Source: Paenisporosarcina sp. HGH0030
Lineage (GTDB): Bacteria > Bacillota > Bacilli > Bacillales_A > Planococcaceae
Direction of reading: 5' to 3'
DNA: 64,000 nt
NCBI RefSeq assembly: GCF_000411295.1
Contig: NZ_KE150421.1
Span: 1,035,645 to 1,099,644, forward strand
The notes under the pieces were generated by a model. It made no database searches. It was not told the origin of the DNA and saw nothing but the letters and a program-made list of their open reading frames with translations. Positions 1 to 7,812 of this stretch are shown one piece after another. Numbering within the stretch: position 1 is the first letter of the stretch; every line of letters begins with the position of its first letter. A program made the position numbers and the translations under genes.

Positions 1-11
1 ATCTTATGAAG

Positions 12-332
12 CTAGATTGACTTTAAGACGTTGATTTTTGATGATACAAAATCCCATTTTCTCCAAAATAATTCAAGTTCCTGTCGGCCAGACTCATTAA
101 GTGAGTAAAACTTTCGGGGCGGCCCCATATCTGACGGTTTCTTTTCTATGCTCACCAGTTTTTTCTTTTCTAATCGCACAAGGATGGTGTAGACCGTCCC
201 TTCCACGACTTCAGTAAATCCAAGATCGTTCAGGCGGCGGGTAATCTCGTAGCCATAGGTTTCATGGCGGCTGATGATTTCCAGCACGCAGCCTTCCAGC
301 GAACCCTTCAGCATTTCAGTTAAATTTTCCAT
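12..332 (-). CDS. PadR-family transcriptional regulator
   Basis: A 106-residue winged-helix repressor of the PadR family, which usually senses small ligands or cell-envelope antimicrobials and represses its own operon. The family signature is clear: a recognition-helix region around YGYEITRRL, then VEGTVYTILVRLE, then the wing PPRKFYSLNESGRQEL. The start is placed at the ATG preceding ENLTEMLKG because an AGGAGG lies 8 nt upstream; an upstream in-frame ATG would add 30 residues that do not resemble the family and has no such site. The gene ends 12 bp from the window edge, so any regulated partner (often a membrane protein) would lie outside. Its upstream region holds two promoter-like copies with inverted repeats, consistent with autoregulation, which is inferred. 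Confidence 0.9.
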   Translation of the reverse strand: MENLTEMLKGSLEGCVLEIISRHETYGYEITRRLNDLGFTEVVEGTVYTILVRLEKKKLVSIEKKPSDMGPPRKFYSLNESGRQELELFWRKWDFVSSKINVLKSI

Positions 333-375
333 GTTCAGTTCCTCCTCTATTTCGTCTGACTTATATTCAGTATAA

Positions 376-432
376 CTTAGTACTAAGGGGAGATTTTTAC
401 TGAATAGCTTTTGCGAAATCACGCTATTCAGT
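376..432 (-). promoter_or_regulatory. padR leader: palindrome and stem-loop
   Basis: Between the promoter copies and the padR ribosome-binding site are a 12-bp perfect palindrome CTTAGTACTAAG (376-387) and a 10-bp perfect inverted repeat, ACTGAATAGC (399-408) with GCTATTCAGT (423-432). The palindrome may be another repressor site. The inverted repeat would fold in the mRNA leader. Confidence 0.45.
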
Positions 433-585
433 ATTGCTTATTACATGTATATCGTAACACCGAGTAGCGGAGGTGTCAACTATTTTCCTTAATAATATTT
501 TTGCAACCTCACTATTCAGTGATGTCGGTATCCAGTGTGACCTACTACAGGTATATCGTAACACGTAGTAGATGGACTGTCAACT
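424..585 (-). promoter_or_regulatory. Duplicated promoter/operator region of padR
   Basis: Two related copies lie in tandem (424-481 and 512-585), sharing CTATTCAGT, GTATATCGTAACAC and TGTCAACT. Read on the minus strand, each has a TTGACA -35 (plus 474-479 and 578-583) followed after 17 nt by TACGAT (451-456 and 555-560). In the upstream copy, CTACTAC (542-548) and GTAGTAG (565-571) form an inverted repeat around the -10, a good candidate PadR operator. The downstream copy has only a degenerate version of this repeat. Promoter and operator roles are inferred from position and motif. Confidence 0.6.
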
Positions 586-857
586 GGGTTTTCTAAATAT
601 TTATAAAACCAGCAATCCCCATGAGATACAGCCGATTTTCTTTATGGAGCTTTTACTTCCTCCTATGCTTCTTTCAAAAAAAGTTTGATCAAAAACAGTT
701 CGCAAACCCATATTTCACGATAGAAAGAAGCCATTTTGAAAAAAGATTGATCATGGCATTTTAATTTGTTATTAGTTATTTCGTTTTTTAAAAAAAGTTT
801 GAGCATTTTTTAGTAGTCCTTATTCAACTAATGTATCCTTTTGTTAAAAAGTATTTA
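586..857. other. AT-rich intergenic stretch with no gene seen
   Basis: No convincing open reading frame in this stretch on either strand. It contains three loosely similar A-runs followed by a GTTTGATCA-like sequence (676-692, 738-753, 789-805), spaced roughly 50-60 bp. TTATTCAACTAA at 825-836 matches the reverse complement of the inverted repeat near 1608-1620. No function can be assigned. Confidence 0.4.
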
Positions 858-1028
858 TTAGGATTTATTGTTAAAACAATCTTCACAAATGAACCTACCT
901 TCGTTGCTTAAATATGCTTTTATTTCAGTAAAACCTTTTCGCTTAGGATAACGCATTTTCACAAAAACAACGTCGTCTTCCTTAATCTCTTTATCACAAA
1001 TAGTACATTTGGGTTTTTCCCACAACAA
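858..1028 (-). CDS. Small CxxC/CxxC protein, probably metal-binding
   Basis: A 56-residue protein with two cysteine pairs, CTIC near residues 8-11 and CEDC near 48-51, around a basic centre (MRYPKRKGFTEIKAYL). The two knuckles suggest a zinc-ribbon or iron-sulfur fold; the sequence resembles uncharacterised small Bacillales proteins, but I know no assigned function. The start is a TTG preceded by AGAGGTGAT at normal spacing; the next TTG, one codon in, is an alternative. The start codon directly abuts the stop codon of the upstream frameshifted lipoprotein reading frame (TAA then TTG), so the two were probably translationally coupled. The frame is intact and coding-like. Confidence 0.7.
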   Translation of the reverse strand: MLWEKPKCTICDKEIKEDDVVFVKMRYPKRKGFTEIKAYLSNEGRFICEDCFNNKS

Positions 1029-1456
1029 TTAAATCACCTCTAAACTCAAATTACTTTCCAATTTATACTTCACATCGTTATATATTTCTATTGCTTGTTC
1101 ATAAATATCATCATTTGGGTCGATTTGATAATTTTCAGCACTATCACTTAGATGAAAAATCCCCTTTCATCTATCACTAAAGTACCTGAAATTTGGTCAT
1201 TATAGATAAATGTTATCGTTATCGCCTTTTCATAATTAATTTGTTGGTTTGTTTGTCCACTATAATCTATTTGATTGTAAGCCTTCACAAGTGACTGAAC
1301 AGTTTCTTTATCTACTTTGTTATATCCCTGGTACAAACTCTGTCCAAAGCCAATATCAAAGTAATCTGCTCTAATTTGTTTTACAGAGTTATTATTACAT
1401 CCGCTTACAATTAAAAATACAATTATTATAATAGACATAAATAATAATCTCCTCAC
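1029..1456 (-). pseudogene. Frameshifted small lipoprotein gene
   Basis: The reading frame starts at a GTG (1456) behind GGAGGGAG and encodes a lipoprotein signal peptide: MRR, a hydrophobic run, then the lipobox VSGC near residues 17-20. The frame ends at 1148, just after ERGFFI. In the next frame coding-like sequence continues without a stop (HLSDSAENYQIDP, then DIYEQAIEIYNDVKYKLES) to a TAA at 1029, directly in front of the next gene. Adding one T to the T5 run (1155-1159 on the plus strand as A5) restores one frame of about 142 residues. I conclude a one-base deletion, a sequencing error or slippage at the heptamer A TTT TTC. Function unknown; surface-anchored lipoprotein if expressed. 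Confidence 0.7.
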
Positions 1457-1590
1457 AATTTCACTCCCTCCAAGCTACGCTGATGAAAATCTTCTAAAAC
1501 TTACCTGCTTTTTCTTTAATACGTTTGAAATGAATAGAGGTTCCAATTTTAAATAAATTTTCCATTTGAAAAAAAATCCATTTTTTCTAA

Positions 1591-1617
1591 TTGAACTAAC
1601 CTGCCTCGTTAGTTGAA
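1591..1617. repeat. Inverted repeat TTGAACTAAC / GTTAGTTGAA
   Basis: Ten-base arms with one mismatch flank a 7-nt loop (CTGCCTC). Part of the arm recurs in inverse orientation near 825. There is no T-tract directly after the stem, so it is not a canonical terminator. The surrounding 1457-1880 interval has no other gene that I can support. Confidence 0.5.
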
Positions 1618-1703
1618 TAAGAATGAAGAGCTTTCATTACAGCCCAACTATCTTTAACTAAAGCATCCGTTTGATTCCACATAATAATTATTTATTCGGT
1701 ATA

Positions 1704-1790
1704 ATTTTTTACACTTTTCCAAAAGGACTCTGAATTATCCATTTTTTCCAAACTTGTCCTTTGTGAAATGTTTTTTAAAAGTGTAAAAAA
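1704..1790. repeat. Long inverted repeat upstream of the yfhD-like gene
   Basis: TTTTTTACACTTTT (1705-1718) pairs perfectly with AAAAGTGTAAAAAA (1777-1790). Inside, AAAGGAC and GTCCTTT extend the pairing with unequal internal loops. The structure lies 92 bp upstream of the plus-strand YfhD-like start. It could be a regulatory hairpin or the ends of a small defunct element; neither is proven. Confidence 0.45.
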
Positions 1791-1881
1791 CAGCGGAAAA
1801 TAATTTTTAGAATTCGTTTACATGAATATGACTTCGAAAGACAAACTAATACGAAACTAAATTAAGAAAGGAAGATGGAAT

Positions 1882-2160
1882 GTGGGCAGAGATGATAATA
1901 AAGCTACAAGTAATAACAAAAACAGTTTACCTCAAACGCCAAAAAGCTTAAAAATCCCACAAAGTCTTATCAAAGAAGAAACAGCTAGTGAATTTGCAGA
2001 AATAGGTTCCAAAGCGTTGAAAGTTTTAAACACATCCACTCATCAAAAAATTGCACCAGATCGTATTAGAGCAGAACTCGCTAGTGAATTTGCAGAAATA
2101 GGTACCCGAGCGTTAAGAGGTAAAAACACATCCATCCTATACACAACAAAGAAAGAGTAG
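1882..2160 (+). CDS. YfhD-like small protein with internal duplication
   Basis: A 92-residue, charged, hydrophilic protein. The N-terminus (MGR, then NKNSLPQTPKSLK) resembles the YfhD-like family of small Bacillales spore-associated proteins, whose members start MGR and carry NKxxLPQTPK. The remainder is unusual: the motif ASEFAEIGSKAL near residue 35 recurs as ASEFAEIGTRAL near residue 67, a roughly 32-residue tandem duplication. The GTG start has AAGGAAG 7 nt upstream. It is the first plus-strand gene in a mostly minus-strand region and ends before a bidirectional terminator shared with mutL. A sporulation promoter is expected if the family call is right, but I see no convincing sigma-F or sigma-G match. 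Confidence 0.55.
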   Translation: MGRDDNKATSNNKNSLPQTPKSLKIPQSLIKEETASEFAEIGSKALKVLNTSTHQKIAPDRIRAELASEFAEIGTRALRGKNTSILYTTKKE

Positions 2161-2267
2161 CATTGATAAAACGCAGTAGTAATAAATGAGCTCCAAGAAT
2201 TTGTCGTGGTGTAAACCTGTTATTAATTCACGATAGATAAACCTTTTCTTTTAATATTCTCATTTAA

Positions 2268-2299
2268 AAAGCGACCGAATATGTAAATTCGGTCGCTTT
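2268..2299. terminator. Bidirectional terminator between the yfhD-like gene and mutL
   Basis: Perfect 13-bp arms, AAAGCGACCGAAT and ATTCGGTCGCTTT, around a 6-nt loop. T-rich sequence follows on both strands, stronger on the minus strand. It lies between convergent genes. Confidence 0.9.
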
Positions 2300-2359
2300 C
2301 TGATTCTTCATTATTTAGTGTTCGTTTAAACAATATCATTTGTAAATCGATCTATATCA

Positions 2360-4159
2360 CTACATAACGCGTTTGAACATTTTTTCAATTTCGTATGTGG
2401 AGAAATGAACAATTACAGGGCGGCCGTGCGGACATGTAAATGGATGCTCGGCATGTTTAAGATCTTCCATCAGTTTGACCATATCTTCTCTCGTCAAATA
2501 GTGATTGGCTTTAATGGAACGTTTGCAACTCATCATAATGGCTGCATCTTCGCGTAATTTCTTGATGTCCGTTTTACGGGTTGTCAGTACTTGTTCAACG
2601 AGTTCTTTTACAATCTCTTCTTCGAACCCTTTCGGAAACCATACGGGGTACTCCCGCACAATAAACGTTGTCGGGCCGAACTCTTCGAGAAAAATCCCAA
2701 CTTCTTCAAGTTCATTTGCCGATTCTTTTAATCGAAGTGCTTCGTCAGCAGAATAATGCATGGACAGAGGGATGAGCAGAGATTGTCTTTCATTCGACTG
2801 CACATCTCCTACCTTCTCACGGAAAAATTCATATTTAATCCGTTCCTGTGCCGCATGTTGATCGATTAAGTAAAAACCATCAGCACTTTGGGCTACGATA
2901 TACGTTCCGTGGATTTGTCCGACGATATCCAACTCCGGAAAAGGTTCCTTGGACGATACTGGTACCAGATGGTCGATTGATGGCTCAGGTGAAGATTGGA
3001 CCGGTTCCATCTGCTCTTTCACCATTAACGATTCTGGACTTTTATTGAAAGTCTGCATCGGCTGGAATGGAGCAGATGTTGTTGGTGTTGGTGTTGGTCT
3101 TGATTTCCACAAATCCATTTGTTCGCTTGGCGCAACCATCTTTTTCGGTTTTTCTGCAATTTCAGGTGCCCGCATAACGGATCTCAAACTCTTCCGAATC
3201 GTTTCCTCGACCAACTGTTGCAACTCTTTTTCTTTGCTCAAACGAATTTGTTGTTTCGAAGGATGAACGTTAACATCTGTTAAATATGGATCGCCTTCTA
3301 TATGAAGGATAACCAGTGGAAAGCGTTCAATCGGCAAAAACGTGTGGTAAGCATTGACGATTGATTGCTGGACACTATAATGTTTTACCCAACGTCCATT
3401 GACAAATAGAGTCAGGTAATTTTTCGAAGCGCGTGTGATTTCCGGTAATGACGCATAGCCATGGATTCGGTAATCTGCTGATTCCCCTTCAAAAGGAATC
3501 ATTTTTTTTGCGATGGCCATGCCATAAATAGCTGCAACGACTTGTTGCAAATCACCCCGACCATTTGTATGAAGAAGCACTTGTTCTCCATGTGTCAGTT
3601 TAAAAGCGATAGACGGATAGCATAGTGCAAGTCGATTAAGTAAATCAATGATATGCCCAAGTTCCGTCTGGATCGTTTTCATATATTTCAAACGGGCCGG
3701 AGTATTAAAAAACAACTGCGACACTTTGATATCTGTACCTTTACGAAGTGCGCCTGCCTGTTGTTTTTTTAAGTGACCCCCTTCTATCTCGATGCTTGTC
3801 CCTGTGGAAACACCGTCTGAAGTCCATAAAGAAACTTTGGATACCGATGAAATACTGGCCAGTGCTTCTCCACGGAATCCGAGTGTTCGAATTCGGAACA
3901 GATCATGTTCATTTGAGATTTTGCTCGTCGCATGTCGTGAGAATGAAAGAATTGCATCCTCTCCATCCATCCCGCTTCCGTTATCCGTTATTTGAATGGT
4001 CTGCAGTCCCGCTTCTTCCAAATACACATCAATGGAAGTGCTGCCAGCATCAATTGCGTTCTCAACGAGTTCTTTCACGACGGAAGCAGGTCGTTCCACC
4101 ACTTCTCCCGCAGCGATTTTATTTGATAAAGGTTCGTCCATTAATCGTATTTGTCCCAT
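2360..4159 (-). CDS. mutL: DNA mismatch repair protein MutL
   Basis: A 599-residue MutL ATPase/endonuclease that couples mismatch recognition by MutS to strand incision. The N-terminal GHKL ATPase shows ENAIDAGS, DNGSGM and TLGFRGEAL (residues about 33-100). A proline/serine-rich linker spans about 345-400. The C-terminal domain carries the endonuclease metal motif DQHAAQERIKYE and later SCKRSIKANH and CPHGRP, as in organisms without MutH. ATG start behind AAGGAG, 24 bp after mutS, so the two form one operon. Length and layout are normal for the family. Confidence 0.98.
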   Translation of the reverse strand: MGQIRLMDEPLSNKIAAGEVVERPASVVKELVENAIDAGSTSIDVYLEEAGLQTIQITDNGSGMDGEDAILSFSRHATSKISNEHDLFRIRTLGFRGEALASISSVSKVSLWTSDGVSTGTSIEIEGGHLKKQQAGALRKGTDIKVSQLFFNTPARLKYMKTIQTELGHIIDLLNRLALCYPSIAFKLTHGEQVLLHTNGRGDLQQVVAAIYGMAIAKKMIPFEGESADYRIHGYASLPEITRASKNYLTLFVNGRWVKHYSVQQSIVNAYHTFLPIERFPLVILHIEGDPYLTDVNVHPSKQQIRLSKEKELQQLVEETIRKSLRSVMRAPEIAEKPKKMVAPSEQMDLWKSRPTPTPTTSAPFQPMQTFNKSPESLMVKEQMEPVQSSPEPSIDHLVPVSSKEPFPELDIVGQIHGTYIVAQSADGFYLIDQHAAQERIKYEFFREKVGDVQSNERQSLLIPLSMHYSADEALRLKESANELEEVGIFLEEFGPTTFIVREYPVWFPKGFEEEIVKELVEQVLTTRKTDIKKLREDAAIMMSCKRSIKANHYLTREDMVKLMEDLKHAEHPFTCPHGRPVIVHFSTYEIEKMFKRVM

Positions 4160-4183
4160 AGGGTCCGCTCCTTTCTGAATCGT

Positions 4184-6760
4184 TTATTTACCGATTTTTT
4201 GTTGCAATTCATATAAGAACTGAAGTGCCTTCATCGGTGTTGTTCCGGAAATATCCAAATCTCTTATGGTTGTCAGGACATCCTCTTGCTGAGGTTCTTT
4301 TGAAATATTCTCAGCATCTTTCTTCGTTTCTTGGAAGAATGTTAATTGTTCATTTACAGAAGACTGTGTATCTTTAAGATTATGTTCCTTACCAGTTTCA
4401 AGCTCTTGAAGAATGTCTCTTGCCCTAGCAAGAATCGGTTCAGGTAACTGAGCCAGTTCCGCCACATGGATCCCGTAACTCTTATCAGCTGGACCATTTT
4501 TCACTTTGTGTAAAAAGACCACTTTGCCACTCTGCTCGACCGCAGCTACATGAACATTGCGTAATTTATCCAGCTGTTTTTCGAGCTGCGTTAATTCATG
4601 GTAGTGTGTTGAAAATAAGGTATTTGCACGAATTTCATGATGAATGTATTCCATCATTGCTTGAGCGAGAGCCATCCCATCGTAAGTGGACGTACCCCTA
4701 CCAATTTCATCGAACAGCAAGAGGCTGCGTTCAGTCGCATGCGTTATTGCGTATGTGGATTCCAGCATTTCGACCATGAAGGTACTTTGACCAGCTGCTA
4801 AATCATCCGCTGCACCAATACGTGTAAAAATTTGATCGGTCACAGGCAGCAATGCTTGTTCTGCCGGCACGTAGCAACCCATTTGCCCCATAATGACCGT
4901 AATAGCCACTTGTCGCATGAATGTACTTTTACCAGACATATTGGGTCCTGTAATGAGCAACATATTCTCTTCGGATGTCAGGGCACAATCATTCGGTACA
5001 TAATGCTGTTTGTTCATCATTTTTTCAACTACAGGATGACGTCCGTTAACGATATTCAGTTCCAAACCGTCATGAAACTTTGGTTTAGTCAGTCGATATT
5101 GGTCAGACACTTCAGCAAAACTCGTAAATACATCGAGTTCACTTACCTTGGCTGCCAGTTGCTGAACTTGTGGAATGTATTGTTTCACTTGTTCACGTAT
5201 GTCGACGAAAAGAGAATACTCCAATGCTAAACTTTCTTCTTCTGCTGTTAAAATCAAAGACTCTTTTTCTTTCAGTTCATCCGTAATATATCGTTCCGCA
5301 TTAGCTAACGTTTGTTTTCTTTCGTAGCGTGCCATATCAGCCAAGTGAATATTTGATTTTGTGATTTCAATGAAATACCCAAAGATACGGTTATAGCCTA
5401 TTTTAAGCCCTTTGATGCCAGTCCGTTCCCGTTCCTTCAACTCGAGAGCAGCAATCCAGTCTTTGCCGTTCTTCTTCGCATAGCGGAGCTCGTCCAAGCG
5501 TTCGTGAAAACCGTCACGGATGATATCCCCTTCTTTAACTGAAAGAGGTGGATGATCGGCGATTGCTTCTTGCAGCAAACTCAAAAGCTCTTCACACTCA
5601 TCTAACTGGTCAGCCGCTTTTTTAAGCGCAGGTTTACCACTTTCAATCAATTGGGTTTTAATCAATGGAATTTGAAGAATCGATTGTCTTAATTGACTTA
5701 AGTCCCGGCCACTAGCAGTGCCAAAAGAAATGCGACCAATCAAACGTTCCAAATCATATACTTCTTTTAAGCTTTCTCGAATATCCGCTCGGGAGAAATA
5801 GGCTTCCAGCATTTCAGTGACGATTTCCAAGCGCTCTTCAATTTTCATACGATTTGCTAAAGGTTGATGCAACCACTGCTTTAATTTGCGTCCACCCATA
5901 GCGGTCATTGTTTCATCGAGCAACCAGTATAGTGAACCTTTTTGATCACCACCACGAATGGATTGAACCAGCTCTAAATTGCGTTTGGAATGAAAATCTA
6001 TCGTCAAAAGCTCCTCGCGTTCCTGGAATTGGAATGCTTGAATATGCTCAAGTGAACGTTTTTGTGTGCGGTGTAAATAGTTCACCAATCGTCGACAAGC
6101 TCCACGCACCTCGACTGGATTATGTTCCGTAAAGGATTCATCAGCTTGTGCTTCGAGTTGGGTCTCTTCGATGGATAGTAAAATGGAATGCACGTCAGCC
6201 AAATCTGACAGTAGCACAAACAGTTGCTCAGGTACAACGAGTTCCCGGATGGATAACGTTTGCAATTCTTGAATTAAATTCTTTTCAGTGCCTGTTAATA
6301 TCGCGCTAGTACCTTCGCCTGTCGATAAATCCAAATAAGCATAAGCAAAGCGATTTTCATCCAGTTCTTCTGCCGAAGCGATAAAATGATTGCTTTTGCC
6401 ATCCATATTTTTACCTTCAATAATCGTACCAGGTGTAATTAAACGAACAACTTCACGCTTAACGACTCCTTTTGCTTGTTTAGGATCTTCCGTTTGCTCA
6501 CAAATTGCCACGCGGTGACCTTTTTGAATGAGTGTTTCTATATAATTTTGCGCTGCGTGATGTGGCACACCACACATAGGAATGCGGTCTTTACTTCCTC
6601 CATCACGACTCGTCAGTGTGATTTCAAGTATTTGTGATGCATTGATGGCATCATCGAAAAATAATTCATAAAAATCGCCCAATCGGAAAAACAAAAAGGC
6701 GTCTGTATATTCGGATTTAACTTGTAAGTATTGTTGAATCATAGGTGTATAGGTGTTCAT
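4184..6760 (-). CDS. mutS: DNA mismatch repair protein MutS
   Basis: An 858-residue MutS1 that binds base mismatches and small loops and signals through ATP to MutL. The N-terminal mismatch-binding FxE motif lies in GDFYELFFDDA, the Walker A is GPNMSGKSTFMRQ and the Walker B is LLFDEIGRGTSTYDG. The start is set at MNTYTPMIQQYL, which has AGAGG 7 nt upstream; an ATG 12 codons earlier lacks a ribosome-binding site. The gene lies between cotE and mutL, the usual Bacillales order. The 267-bp gap upstream holds the cotE terminator and presumably the mutS promoter. Confidence 0.98.
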   Translation of the reverse strand: MNTYTPMIQQYLQVKSEYTDAFLFFRLGDFYELFFDDAINASQILEITLTSRDGGSKDRIPMCGVPHHAAQNYIETLIQKGHRVAICEQTEDPKQAKGVVKREVVRLITPGTIIEGKNMDGKSNHFIASAEELDENRFAYAYLDLSTGEGTSAILTGTEKNLIQELQTLSIRELVVPEQLFVLLSDLADVHSILLSIEETQLEAQADESFTEHNPVEVRGACRRLVNYLHRTQKRSLEHIQAFQFQEREELLTIDFHSKRNLELVQSIRGGDQKGSLYWLLDETMTAMGGRKLKQWLHQPLANRMKIEERLEIVTEMLEAYFSRADIRESLKEVYDLERLIGRISFGTASGRDLSQLRQSILQIPLIKTQLIESGKPALKKAADQLDECEELLSLLQEAIADHPPLSVKEGDIIRDGFHERLDELRYAKKNGKDWIAALELKERERTGIKGLKIGYNRIFGYFIEITKSNIHLADMARYERKQTLANAERYITDELKEKESLILTAEEESLALEYSLFVDIREQVKQYIPQVQQLAAKVSELDVFTSFAEVSDQYRLTKPKFHDGLELNIVNGRHPVVEKMMNKQHYVPNDCALTSEENMLLITGPNMSGKSTFMRQVAITVIMGQMGCYVPAEQALLPVTDQIFTRIGAADDLAAGQSTFMVEMLESTYAITHATERSLLLFDEIGRGTSTYDGMALAQAMMEYIHHEIRANTLFSTHYHELTQLEKQLDKLRNVHVAAVEQSGKVVFLHKVKNGPADKSYGIHVAELAQLPEPILARARDILQELETGKEHNLKDTQSSVNEQLTFFQETKKDAENISKEPQQEDVLTTIRDLDISGTTPMKALQFLYELQQKIGK

Positions 6761-6922
6761 GTCAAAACCTCTTTCAAATACTAGCGATTCTTTCATTATA
6801 ACTTAACTTTCACAGTGGTTAAACAACCATGATCTTACAAAGGAACGTGCATATGTATAAAGTGAAGAAAAAATTATCGGCAATCTCTAAAAACTGCAAC
6901 CAAGTTGTGAATTTAAAATTAA

Positions 6923-6949
6923 TAGCGAAGTGACTGCGTCACCTCGCTA
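6923..6949. terminator. Hairpin between cotE and mutS
   Basis: Twelve-base arms TAGCGAAGTGAC and GTCACCTCGCTA with one mismatch and a 3-nt loop. The minus strand lacks a strict T-run, so it may be a backup terminator for cotE or a leader structure for mutS. Confidence 0.5.
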
Positions 6950-7000
6950 ATGTTTTATTTCTTATGTTCATCGGAAAGTAGATGAAGTCCAATGGTCATA

Positions 7001-7029
7001 AAAAAAAGCCGGATTTCGTGCCCCGGCTT
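7001..7029 (-). terminator. Intrinsic terminator of cotE
   Basis: On the minus strand AAGCCGG and CCGGCTT pair around a short loop and are followed by a run of Ts. The first arm overlaps the cotE stop codon. Confidence 0.85.
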
Positions 7030-7570
7030 AAGAGAATGATGAGGACTCTTTAGCATCACTAAATGTTGAAGTTGACGATGAAGATGAACTTTCGTCTTTA
7101 TATGACCATTCTTCCTCGTAATCACCTGGTTGAACTTGAATAACAACTGTTGTTTCACCAACAACTTCTGCATGCAATTCTCTTTCTACTGTTACTTTAA
7201 ATTGCTCGCCATCCGGTGTAATGATGGCTTCCGTGCAATTCGGTTGTTGTATGACACGTACATGTATGTCCTCAACACCTTGTGAATCATCTTCACGATA
7301 ATGAAGTTTAATACGCTCTCTGTATGGTACTGTTTCTGAAAATACAGAGGTTTTAGAATGGTCGTGATGTGCATACCACACATTGATGTCGTACTTTCCA
7401 GACACTTCCACAAATTTACCATGTTTCTTCGCTTGGTGAGTGTGATTAATAACCCAACACCCTAAAATGCTAGAAGGGTTATTTGGTGGACGTAACGTTT
7501 CACTAGCTTCTGCTCTCTTTTTACCTTTCGCCACGACTGCTTTCGTCACGATTTGACGGGTATATTTCAA
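7028..7570 (-). CDS. cotE: Outer spore coat morphogenetic protein CotE
   Basis: CotE organises assembly of the outer spore coat. The 180-residue protein has the conserved start region ITKAVVAKG-type (here IVTKAVVAKG), then PSSILGCWVINH and VNVWYAHHDHSKT, with an acidic and serine-rich C-terminus (SSSSSTSTF). I place the start at a TTG two codons inside the ATG: AGGAGG directly abuts that ATG, which is too close, but lies 6 nt from the TTG. The TTG also gives an N-terminus of the same length as the B. subtilis protein. It is transcribed separately from mutS, between ricA and mutS as usual. Sporulation control is known for the family, not visible here. Confidence 0.95.
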   Translation of the reverse strand: MKYTRQIVTKAVVAKGKKRAEASETLRPPNNPSSILGCWVINHTHQAKKHGKFVEVSGKYDINVWYAHHDHSKTSVFSETVPYRERIKLHYREDDSQGVEDIHVRVIQQPNCTEAIITPDGEQFKVTVERELHAEVVGETTVVIQVQPGDYEEEWSYKDESSSSSSTSTFSDAKESSSFS

Positions 7571-7636
7571 AGCCATCCTCCTTCGTTCGATTCCTTTTCA
7601 TCATATGCAGGCTGTGCCCATTAGGTGATAGGAATT

Positions 7637-7722
7637 GTGGAAAGCGCCAATTTTCTCGACACCGCTTGTTTCCGCTTGAGGGCTTGAAGCTTATGAGCGT
7701 GCTGGCGCTTGGAACTAGACAT
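7637..7722. repeat. Single copy of a dispersed intergenic repeat
   Basis: The 22 bases at 7701-7722, beginning GCTGGCGCTTGGA, match 39344-39365 at 21 of 22 positions. The preceding bases (7637-7700) are hairpin-prone, as in the 39-kb copies. It lies in the 242-bp gap between ricA and cotE and contains no open reading frame that I can support. Confidence 0.6.
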
Positions 7723-7764
7723 TATGAAAGGATGATTTAATAATGATTGAAACCATCGATGGAA

Positions 7765-7802
7765 AAGAAAAACTGCTCCCTCTTATATAGAAGGAACAGT
7801 TT
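7765..7802 (-). terminator. Intrinsic terminator of ricA
   Basis: AACTGTTCCTTC and GAGGGAGCAGTT (minus strand) form an imperfect stem followed by a short T-run, just after the ricA stop. Confidence 0.75.
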
Positions 7803-7812
7803 TATTTGCGTT

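Noticed and set aside
1155-1161. Programmed -1 frameshifting as the main explanation for the lipoprotein gene
   Set aside because: The heptamer is not a canonical strong site and I see no clear downstream stem or upstream SD-like stimulator; a simple indel is more economical.
3748-4161. Long plus-strand frame opposite the mutL N-terminus
   Set aside because: mutL is certain in the other strand and the frame shows no recognisable protein.
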